A stretch of 47,373 bases of DNA, taken from the NCBI RefSeq assembly GCF_000936425.1, contig NZ_AVFK01000048.1, positions 1-47,373 of the forward strand. Direction: 5' to 3'. A program made the translations under genes and the position numbers. This document shows positions 42,001 to 47,373 of the stretch, one piece after another. The notes beneath the pieces were generated by a model. That model saw nothing but the letters and a program-made list of their open reading frames with translations, did not search any database and was not told the DNA's origin. Each line of letters starts with the position of its first letter. The first letter of the stretch is position 1. Source of the stretch: Skermanella aerolata KACC 11604 (GTDB taxonomy: Bacteria > Pseudomonadota > Alphaproteobacteria > Azospirillales > Azospirillaceae).

Positions 42001-43160
42001 TCGTCTACTATCAACGGTGGGTTGGCTGGAACCTCAACACGATCGTACAGACTGGCTCCAACTTCGGCATGACCCAGAGACACGACAATCCCTTTTTATG
42101 CGACATCGGCAGCGGGACAATGGTGTCCGGCGGACTGAAAATGATGAACGAGACGATGTCGAGTACTGCCTTCGAACTTGGTCTAGTTAAGGTGGGTGAC
42201 CAAAATTATCTAGGAAACTATGTCCACATCCCGCCCCAATCTAAAATGGGGACCAATGTTCTCCTTGCTACCAAGGCCCTGACGCCCATCGACGGTCCCG
42301 TTCGTGAGAACACCGGGCTACTTGGATCTCCATGTTTCGAGATACCGCGCGCCACGGAGCGAGACAAGCGGATGGCCAAGATGGACGATGCCACCTGGCA
42401 GCAGCGGCTACGGGAAAAGAATCGCTACAATCTTGTGACGGCGATCCTTTATCTGCTCAACAACTGGTTCACATCTTTTTCCGTGTTGCTCTGCCTGACC
42501 GTTGGCTTTGTGTATCATTCTCGTTTCGGTACCGGAGCAATCGTCGTCGCTGCCTACGCTGCCTTCTTCGTCTCCGTTTTTTGGTTCTGGTTCGTGGAAA
42601 GGCTCGTTCTGAGATTTGGCAGACTTACGCCCAAGGTTGTGTCAATGCTGTTGGATGACTACTTCTGGTTCCATGAGCGGTATTGGAAGTTGAATGGGCT
42701 CTGGCGCGTGGCGCCCTTGTTTGTGGGCACCCCCTTCAAGAACGTCATATCGAGGCTTCAGGGAGTGCGGCTGGGCCGAAAGGTATTCGATGATGGGGGT
42801 GATTACGACGAGGATACCTTGGTCGAAATCGGCGATTACACGAATGTGAACGCAGGCTGCGTGATCCAACCGCATTCTCTCGAGGAAGGAGTCTTCAAAT
42901 CCGATTACGTGAAGATCGGGAGGGGATGCACCTTGGGGGTCTTATCCAACGTACACTACGGTGTGGTGATGGGAGACTACGTCGTGCTCAGTCCAGACTC
43001 CTTCCTAATGAAAGGAGAGCTTGTGGATTCGGACACTACTTGGCGGGGAAATCCTGCCACATCGGTTGCCGGCAGGGCGACCCGCGACGCAGATCATCAA
43101 TCAGCACAAGTGGCAGATCGTCTAACCTCACAAACGTTTGTTCCCGCCGAAGTGGCTTAA
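39048..43160 (+). CDS. Pls/PosA-type non-ribosomal peptide synthetase
   Basis: A 1370-residue membrane-bound single-module synthetase. Adenylation domain (about 20-520): YTSGTTGKPKG near 174, NAYGPTE near 306, RTGD near 397, KIRGYRVELGEIE near 420 and NNKADRKSLP near 505. Carrier domain: DLGAHSLL with the phosphopantetheine serine at 567. Then about six membrane helices alternate with three regions that have left-handed-helix repeats (IGANTVI, IGANAFVGEASV, VKVGDQNYLGN, IGDYTNVNAGCV). There is no condensation or thioesterase domain. This is the layout and length of epsilon-poly-lysine synthetase (about 1320 residues) and its TIGR02353 relatives, which polymerise basic amino acids. The binding-pocket segment FDFHVES suggests a D-F-E start of the specificity code. 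AAGGG lies before the ATG. Confidence 0.9.
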   Translation: MFNSVLFCEEFDNTIRWTENERLEYLFEHRCDRMPLDRLAVVTEDVALTFHDLDNRANQTARYLLDQGLKAGDRIGLLFDNSIHPYVALLAVLKIGAAYVPFDASFPTERIGFILGDAGITAIISVSRFRPKLAEFDVKQIFLDSAEQQITEESMARLDDHEKGALSDQLFYIIYTSGTTGKPKGVAIDHAGICNFVKVAGEVYGIDEGDRCYQGMTLAFDFHVESLWVPLIAGATLIAGKSGSTLFGNELHEFLLKQRVTVLPCVPTLWATLEQDLPDVRIVLLSGESVPHNLVVRWHRPGRSILNAYGPTECSVSSTLRRLVPDSPVTIGKPLPTYTTVILDEHKDEVVADGAIGEIGIAGIGLAVGYLNRDDLTKQKFIPDFLNLPNNPSKRIYRTGDYGCIRDDGELEFHGRIDTQVKIRGYRVELGEIESVLLQLPQISQVVVNPHESEPGAVELVAYYTRKQGAPEVAPNEISETLRRHLPAYMVPAYLEELPFIPMTANNKADRKSLPAPKGPRFSISSSKFVAPRTEAEQIIADALTAIMNIERVSVEDNFFQDLGAHSLLMARFSAELRKKLDIPTVSMRDIYLNPTVEQLACHLDSLPREASGQQQRMSNREQVYFPSDFSYYGCGALQFASYVVWSVAIIWIFVAGIDWSYGALPDLGETYLRVVLFAVGVSLLFSAVPIAAKWLLIGKWKQEAIPIWSLRYFRFWVVKSLVASAPMARFGDPFYNLYLRLLGAKIGANTVIRSRRRPVCTDLISIGANTILSKDSIVSGYRAQSNFIQTGPIHIGANAFVGEASVLDINTTMEDNTQLGYASSLHDGQRVPQGKHYHGCPAQETMANYCTVEPRVCTPLRRWTYAITQLVVGYALTPIPILILYSLFPHFHSYVGLHEFDYETPVQSLLILTDDMLIVSFLFFFASVVFGLLAIGVVPRVLNLALRPDTSYVLYGVHYFVQEWITRLSNSVFYNRLFGDSSAIVYYQRWVGWNLNTIVQTGSNFGMTQRHDNPFLCDIGSGTMVSGGLKMMNETMSSTAFELGLVKVGDQNYLGNYVHIPPQSKMGTNVLLATKALTPIDGPVRENTGLLGSPCFEIPRATERDKRMAKMDDATWQQRLREKNRYNLVTAILYLLNNWFTSFSVLLCLTVGFVYHSRFGTGAIVVAAYAAFFVSVFWFWFVERLVLRFGRLTPKVVSMLLDDYFWFHERYWKLNGLWRVAPLFVGTPFKNVISRLQGVRLGRKVFDDGGDYDEDTLVEIGDYTNVNAGCVIQPHSLEEGVFKSDYVKIGRGCTLGVLSNVHYGVVMGDYVVLSPDSFLMKGELVDSDTTWRGNPATSVAGRATRDADHQSAQVADRLTSQTFVPAEVA

Positions 43161-43187
43161 CCAACAGTATTTTTAGGGTGAGCTGTC

Positions 43188-44357
43188 ATGCGTGTGCTAT
43201 TGCGGCTAACGACCGAGGCGCTGGATACCAGGAACTCTGATCGTCCCATAGACTTCCATCGCCGGCTGCCCGGCTACCGCGAAACACCGATCGTGGAAGC
43301 GCCGCGACTTGCCGAACTTCTTGGTGTTGCGAAGATCTTCGTCAAAGACGAGACTTCACGATTTGGGCTGCCATCGTTCAAGATCCTGGGAGCGTCGTGG
43401 GCGACATACGCGGCACTTCGTGAGCGGCTCGAACCGATGCCGGACGGTCCTTTATCGTTTGAACGCTTGCAGGCATGGGCATCGCCCTTGTGTCCGCTGA
43501 CACTGATTGCAGCAACCGATGGCAACCACGGACGCGCAGTAGCGCGTGTGGCGCGATGGTTCGGCCTGAACGCCCGGATTTTCGTGCCGAGCTTCGTGTC
43601 GTTCGCTCGGTGCCAAGCGATCGAGGCGGAAGGGGCCGAACTGAGGATCATCGACGGCGTCTATGACGCATCGGTCGATGCCGCACTGGAAGCCGCGCAA
43701 GGTGCCAACTCGCTGCTTATAAGCGACACCGCGCGTGGCGCATCGGACATCATACCTCAGCTTGTAACGGCAGGGTACACGACGGCTTTCGCCGAGATCG
43801 AGCAGCAGCTTGCCGAGTCCGGAGACAACCGTATCGATGCGGTATCGGTCCAGGCGGGCGTTGGCGGATTGGCATCGGCGAGCACGAGTTGGGCACGGCT
43901 TACCCGACGGGGCCGCTCCCCACATGTAATCGTGGTGGAACCGGAAACTGCAGCTTGCGTAATGACGGCTCTTGCTGCCGGGGAACCAGTTGGAGTCTCC
44001 GCAAGCGACATATCCGCAATGAGCGTTCTGCAATGCGGGACAATATCCCTAACTGCGTTCGTGAACTTGCAGGCCGGTGTAAGCTGCTGCCTGGCCATTG
44101 AGGATTCCTGGGCAGCAACCGCCGTGTCCGAACTGCGCTCCTGCAATGTTCGCACCGGCCTCAGCGGAGCCGCAGGGATGGCTGGCCTCCTGGCCGCATT
44201 CGGTGGTCCGTTTGCTGGCCCGGTACGGGAGCACCTTGGACTATTGTCCGATGCTCGATTGCTCGTGATTGCAACCGAATCGGCGACAGCCTCAGAGTGC
44301 GCTCAGGATGCTGAATCACTCTCCGAAGGCCAGATGTATCTGACAGCAGCTTTATAG
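43188..44357 (+). CDS. Diaminopropionate ammonia-lyase family PLP enzyme
   Basis: A 389-residue fold-type II PLP enzyme. RFGLPSFKILGAS places the PLP lysine at K65, ATDGNHGRAVA has D111, SDTARG has D180, and the phosphate loop is AGVGGLA (223-229). These match diaminopropionate ammonia-lyase (DpaL/YgeX), whose two catalytic aspartates sit in the same motifs, rather than threonine deaminase. The usual reaction turns 2,3-diaminopropionate into pyruvate and ammonia. AGGGTGAG precedes the start, 27 bp after the synthetase stop, so the two are probably one operon. It could adjust the monomer pool, remove free monomer, or in a changed form make it. Confidence 0.85.
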   Translation: MRVLLRLTTEALDTRNSDRPIDFHRRLPGYRETPIVEAPRLAELLGVAKIFVKDETSRFGLPSFKILGASWATYAALRERLEPMPDGPLSFERLQAWASPLCPLTLIAATDGNHGRAVARVARWFGLNARIFVPSFVSFARCQAIEAEGAELRIIDGVYDASVDAALEAAQGANSLLISDTARGASDIIPQLVTAGYTTAFAEIEQQLAESGDNRIDAVSVQAGVGGLASASTSWARLTRRGRSPHVIVVEPETAACVMTALAAGEPVGVSASDISAMSVLQCGTISLTAFVNLQAGVSCCLAIEDSWAATAVSELRSCNVRTGLSGAAGMAGLLAAFGGPFAGPVREHLGLLSDARLLVIATESATASECAQDAESLSEGQMYLTAAL

Positions 44358-44402
44358 AACGACTGATCCAGTACCATCCTGCAGTTCAACAGTGGCAAAC
44401 CA

Positions 44403-45710
44403 CTAATACTGATCCGCTTCCTTGAACAGCTTCTCCACAAGCGCTTCGGCCCGATCCCGTTCCCAGCTCCCATTGGCAACGAGGAGCACGCCAGCCCCGT
44501 CCTCTGGATCGAAATACATCATGGAATTAGTTCCAGGATCTGATCCGTCGTGGCCAATGACCCGCTTGCGAGGTCCAAAGCTGTCGTAGAACCAGATGAG
44601 CCCTTGACTATCGTCGAGGTTGGGAAAGTAAACACGGCGCATTTTTGTGACAGATTCCTGCGAGAGAACACGCGTCCCATCCAGTTCACCGAACTGCATG
44701 AACATGAGCAGGAATCGAGCGAGCTGAGGTGCCGAGGTGCGCAGCAAGCCATCAGGAAACGTAGGGAAGCCTAAATGTCCCAAGGGTTTGAAACCGGATG
44801 ATTGATCGCCGGAATAGGGCATTGCAACGTGTTCAACGTTTAGTCCGGACAACTTCCACGCCGCCTCGTTCATTCCGAGGGGTGCGAAGATGTGGTCGCG
44901 AGTGTATAGTTCGAACGGAGTGCCAGCTACAACCTCGACCAGATAGCCGAGCAGCCCGACACCCACGTTGGAATAGGAAGAGACGGTGCCTGGACACGTT
45001 CTTTTGAAGTTGTTCTCGCCGTCGTAGTAGGTTCCGGATGGCACAAGATAGTCCTTAAGGAAGTCACCCAGGGCCACGGGAGAGTCCCCTTTGACGTAGA
45101 GATCCGCGTAGACTCCCTCGTACTCGCTTTCCACTATTGATGACGTGTGGGTCAGCAGATGCAGGAACGTGATCGGCTTCTCGGGACAGGCAGGAATTCT
45201 AACAGGAAAAGGCAGGTAGGCGTTGATGTCATCGTCCAACTTGAAGGCGCCGTTCTCGACGAGTTTCATGATCGCAGCTGCTGTCACCGTCTTTGAGACC
45301 GAGGCCCATGCGAAAACGGTATCAGGCTCGACCGGCCGGTTCTTTTCAATGTTGGCCATTCCAGCAACAGCCGTACAGGCTACGCGGCCATTTTTGACGA
45401 TCACTGCCGACATGCCTGGGACGTCCAGACGGTGCAGTTCTTCGCTGACATTCGTAGCACATGGAGGAACGGCTAAGCTGTCATCATTATCATCGCCGTT
45501 TCTATGAAGTCCTTTCTTGTCAATCTTTATTATCTGTTTCGCGCTACGGTCGTCCATTACCGTTCCACCATGTGCGTTTAAAAGTATAAATTCCGCCAAT
45601 TTATAATCAGATAGGATCAATGGATACTGCTGAGGATATGATTGAGTATATCCTGGTTGAGTATAGCCAAATACACCCAGAACACTGGCCAGAATGAGGG
45701 CGTTGCGCAA
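44403..45710 (-). CDS. Exported SxxK serine hydrolase (beta-lactamase fold)
   Basis: A 435-residue protein of the class C beta-lactamase / D-aminopeptidase / esterase B superfamily. The signal peptide is short (to about 24). The catalytic triad motifs are SVSK (S137, K140), YSN (Y246) and HDG in place of KTG near 383. Residues 50-85 form a polar insert of low similarity. GHDGS instead of KTG is common in peptidases and esterases of the group, not in true beta-lactamases. The start is a TTG preceded by AAGGAA. It converges on the synthetase/lyase pair, 45 bp away. It may cleave the polymer or another D-peptide or ester; this is a guess from position. Confidence 0.83.
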   Translation of the reverse strand: MRNALILASVLGVFGYTQPGYTQSYPQQYPLILSDYKLAEFILLNAHGGTVMDDRSAKQIIKIDKKGLHRNGDDNDDSLAVPPCATNVSEELHRLDVPGMSAVIVKNGRVACTAVAGMANIEKNRPVEPDTVFAWASVSKTVTAAAIMKLVENGAFKLDDDINAYLPFPVRIPACPEKPITFLHLLTHTSSIVESEYEGVYADLYVKGDSPVALGDFLKDYLVPSGTYYDGENNFKRTCPGTVSSYSNVGVGLLGYLVEVVAGTPFELYTRDHIFAPLGMNEAAWKLSGLNVEHVAMPYSGDQSSGFKPLGHLGFPTFPDGLLRTSAPQLARFLLMFMQFGELDGTRVLSQESVTKMRRVYFPNLDDSQGLIWFYDSFGPRKRVIGHDGSDPGTNSMMYFDPEDGAGVLLVANGSWERDRAEALVEKLFKEADQY

Positions 45711-45858
45711 CTCAGTGGTTCCTTATATCCGAGGGCAGTCATGAACCTCATTATAGGATTTACCACGACTTATGACAACGCATTGCGACGATGAGGAGGA
45801 TACTCTGGTGCGTTGACACATACATACGATGCACGATTCAGTTAGCTTGTGCGAGTCC

Positions 45859-46069
45859 ACATTCATGGAACAGACTGTCAGCCTTATTGTCACCTCTGAC
45901 AACCGCGGGGCTGGCCAGACCAGCCGGGTGTGGGAGGAAGGATACGATGAGGCGGGCACGCCGGTCGTGCGAATCCGCTTCTCCTTGAGTACGTGTGGTC
46001 GGTGTCCGCATCCGGAACTCTGCTCCCGGTCAACACCGCGCGGGCGAATAACCGCCCGGCGCCTGGTAG
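45859..46069 (+). pseudogene. IS1182-type transposase C-terminal fragment
   Basis: The frame reads VTSDNRGAGQTSRVWEEGYD, then VVRIRFSLSTCGRCPHPELCSRS and RGRITARR. The CxxCPxxxxCxRS cluster and basic TxRR run are the C-terminal zinc-knuckle region of IS1182-family transposases. The frame is cut where the next element's inverted repeat begins. The N-terminal catalytic part is missing. Confidence 0.6.
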
Positions 46070-46433
46070 TTTACTGCCCGTTTTAAAAGTCATGGAGGTG
46101 GCAGGCGCTTTCGATTTGGGTGGGCGAGGCGCTGTAGCATCATGCGAATGGCTGCGAGGGTGACCATGGCTTCGGAGACTTCTGGCAATTCCTCATAGTC
46201 TTTGGACAGGCGACGCCATCGCCCGAACCAGCCGAGGGATGAACGGCTCGATCAGGCGGTACTGATCGTCGCTCAGGGCCTGACCGGAGCCATAGTTTCC
46301 AACCAGCGCTCGATCCTCGGGTGTCCACATCGCGGCCTCCAGAATGGGCATCTCTGCCCTTCCAAACAGCTACAGACGTGACCCTTCACCCGCGCTCAAT
46401 GAGACTGGCTGCACTTTCAAAACGGGCAGTTAC
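46070..46433. mobile_element. Internally deleted IS5-type element
   Basis: A 364-bp element bounded by 21-bp inverted repeats with three mismatches (core ACTGCCCGTTTT at both ends). Inside, on the minus strand, the start of an IS5-family transposase (MWTPEDRALVGNYG, then QALSDDQYRLIEPFIP) is joined, in another frame, to its typical C-terminus (RRLSKDYEELPEVSEAMV and LAAIRMMLQRLAHPN). The catalytic middle is gone. Such short derivatives can be moved by a full-length relative, as miniature elements are. Confidence 0.8.
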
Positions 46434-46453
46434 ACACGAAGCGCACACTGAGA

Positions 46454-46629
46454 TGGACCCCATTGTTGAGGCAACTGGGGTGGCGGGTTAAGCGAGAGTC
46501 CCGCAGGATCATTGCGCCGTGTCGATGCTGGGGATCGGTGTCGGCGCGAGCCGCAGGGTAACCGCTATTTTTTCAATTTCCAAATCCTTGTTGTTGTTGA
46601 TGCCGGTGGTCATGGGGGCGAAGGTGAGC
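46454..46629. repeat. Direct repeat A: IS3-family 3' end
   Basis: These 176 bp recur at 46942-47117 with few changes and no gaps. They start TGGACCCCATTGTTGAGGC and hold the C-terminal codons and outer end of an IS3-family element. This copy is truncated at 46629, where serine-recombinase sequence begins. Confidence 0.85.
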
Positions 46630-46941
46630 CTGGTCGCAATCGAAAAGGCACAACCGGAACGATGTGCTTGATCACCAAGCGGTCGTCTTCGACAAGAATG
46701 CGGTCAACCACCAGCCGAAGGATCTTCTGTTTCGTGTCGAATGACGGCTCCTTGAGAGCGTCACAGATGCTGGCGCAAAACCCCTCCAGCCCTTCCAACA
46801 GGCGAATTTCCTGCTCCCGCTCCCGGTGTTGGCGCTGGATCTCACCCAGTCGCTCACGTAACGCCCGACCATGATCGGCGACGCGGTCACGGCGTTGCTT
46901 GAGGTCGTCCAAGTCGATCACTCCAACCTGATACGCGGAGG
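46630..46941 (-). pseudogene. Serine recombinase C-terminal fragment
   Basis: About 100 residues: IDLDDLKQRRDRVADHGRAL, then a coiled-coil (REREQEIRLLEGLEG), then FDTKQKILRLVVDRILVEDD and a hydrophobic end. This is the C-terminal region of large serine recombinases of Tn-type elements. It is bracketed by two copies of an IS3-family end, so the gene was split. The catalytic N-terminus is not in the window. Confidence 0.7.
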
Positions 46942-47117
46942 TGGACCCCACTGGTGAGGCAACTGGGGTGGCGGGTTAAGCGAGAGTCCCGCGGGATCAT
47001 TGCGCCGTGTCGACGCCGGGCATCGGTGTCGGCGCGAACCGTAGGGTAACCGCTATGTTTTCAATTTCCAAATCCTTGTTGTTGCTGATGCCGGTGGTCA
47101 TGGGGGCGAAGGTGAGC
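46942..47117. repeat. Direct repeat B: IS3-family 3' end
   Basis: Second copy of the 176-bp repeat at 46454-46629, same orientation, offset 488 bp. It starts TGGACCCCACTGGTGAGGC. This copy continues into transposase coding sequence to the right. Confidence 0.85.
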
Positions 47118-47371
47118 ATTTCCCCGCTTTCCGATCTTGCTCGGGAAGCGGGGGAAGCGGAACCGTTCGGCGCAGCCGATCGTCCCGATGTCCACGGGCA
47201 TTGCTCTTCGTAGATCTGCCGGGGCGTCCGGTAGCCGTGCGCCTGATGAAGGCGTTCCTCGTTGTAAAAGTGCAGCCAGGCGCCAATGCCCGCCTTGGCT
47301 TCGGCGACCGAAGTGTAGGCGTGCAGGTAGGTGAGTGGCGCGGGGCATCTCAGCCCCGCGCTCTCCCAGAA
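46998..47371 (-). pseudogene. IS3-family transposase, C-terminal part
   Basis: Minus-strand codons YLHAYTSVAEAKAGIGAWLH, then FYNEERLHQAHGYRTPRQIYEE are the end of the IS3-family OrfB integrase core, with the last catalytic Glu region upstream. The stop is at 46998. Before YLHAY the sequence no longer follows the family, and a 9-bp perfect hairpin lies there, so another junction falls at about 47.34 kb. The window ends before the rest can be judged. Confidence 0.75.
47338..47361. repeat. Perfect 9-bp inverted repeat at the right edge
   Basis: GCGCGGGGC and GCCCCGCGC flank a 6-nt loop ATCTCA. It sits exactly where the IS3-family similarity breaks off, so it may be an element end or an insertion footprint. 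Confidence 0.5.
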
Positions 47372-47373
47372 CC

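Noticed and set aside
39048-43160. Siderophore synthetase reading of the large NRPS gene
   Set aside because: There is a single adenylation-carrier unit followed by membrane helices and hexapeptide repeats, with no condensation or thioesterase domain and no siderophore transport genes nearby.
43188-44357. Threonine dehydratase or cysteine synthase for the PLP enzyme
   Set aside because: The ATDGNHG and SDTA segments and the RFGLPSFK lysine motif follow diaminopropionate ammonia-lyase rather than those enzymes.
44403-45710. Antibiotic beta-lactamase
   Set aside because: SxxK and YxN are present but the third motif is HDG instead of KTG, and the polar N-terminal insert is unlike resistance enzymes.

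Overview
The window is accessory DNA from a GC-rich Gram-negative bacterium, most likely an alphaproteobacterium. The clues are a cytochrome c', an alpha-type general porin, a proteobacterial CueR and MntR, Tat-exported multicopper oxidases and an overall GC near 60 % by eye. It looks like part of a metal-resistance island or megaplasmid. Intact metal genes lie among decayed second copies of themselves and insertion-sequence remnants. No rRNA, tRNA, CRISPR array or replication gene was seen.

Layout. (1) 1-2.4 kb: a truncated alkaline phosphatase and an exported AbgB-like M20 hydrolase. (2) 2.5-11 kb: a manganese/copper block. It holds a minus-strand operon (Nramp transporter, one-helix protein, SCO1, PCuAC), a FemAB-like transferase, a Spy/CpxP-like protein, a ZIP permease plus two-domain multicopper oxidase pair, and a divergent mntR. 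Closely similar sites with a TAGC-N4-GCTA core precede the Nramp operon and lie between mntR and the oxidase/ZIP pair, so these genes probably form one MntR regulon. (3) 11-13 kb: a divergent ArsR/CDF-efflux pair with an 18-bp operator palindrome, a GDCCVFCSYG-type cysteine protein and a broken lspA. (4) 13-31 kb: a copper island. It holds two different copper-oxidase clusters (MCO-DUF411-cytochrome c, and CopI-CopA-CopB), a Cu+-ATPase, a two-component system, a cysteine-rich Csp, CopZ, CueR, DUF305 and DUF2946-like proteins, an RTX-repeat protein and a membrane nucleotide cyclase. Four CueR-type promoters with the 19-bp spacer are readable. Two of them drive paralogous small proteins that I do not recognise. 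(5) 31-35.5 kb: a graveyard and second metal cluster, with an Nramp 3' remnant, cytochrome c', a doubly frameshifted Spy copy, a His-rich protein, a truncated HupE/UreJ, a porin with two very acidic tracts, and a CusB/CzcB-type adaptor stub next to an intact ISL3-family element with readable ends and target duplication.

(6) 37.3-45.7 kb: a differently composed island. An AT-rich leader of about 1.25 kb precedes a 1370-residue Pls/PosA-type synthetase (adenylation, carrier, membrane and hexapeptide-repeat regions), a diaminopropionate ammonia-lyase family enzyme, and a convergent exported SxxK serine hydrolase. This is the best candidate for an undescribed system: a poly-(basic amino acid) locus, possibly using 2,3-diaminopropionate. 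(7) 45.8-47.4 kb: nested mobile-element debris with an IS1182-type fragment, an internally deleted IS5-type element with inverted repeats, a serine-recombinase C-terminus, and two direct copies of an IS3-family end.

How the parts fit: CopA-type ATPase, CopZ and Csp would handle cytosolic Cu+; the multicopper oxidases, CopI, SCO1, PCuAC and DUF-family proteins the periplasm; CopB the outer membrane; MntR and ArsR the Mn and Zn/Cd/Co sides. The many partial second copies show that the region has been built and rebuilt by duplication and IS activity.
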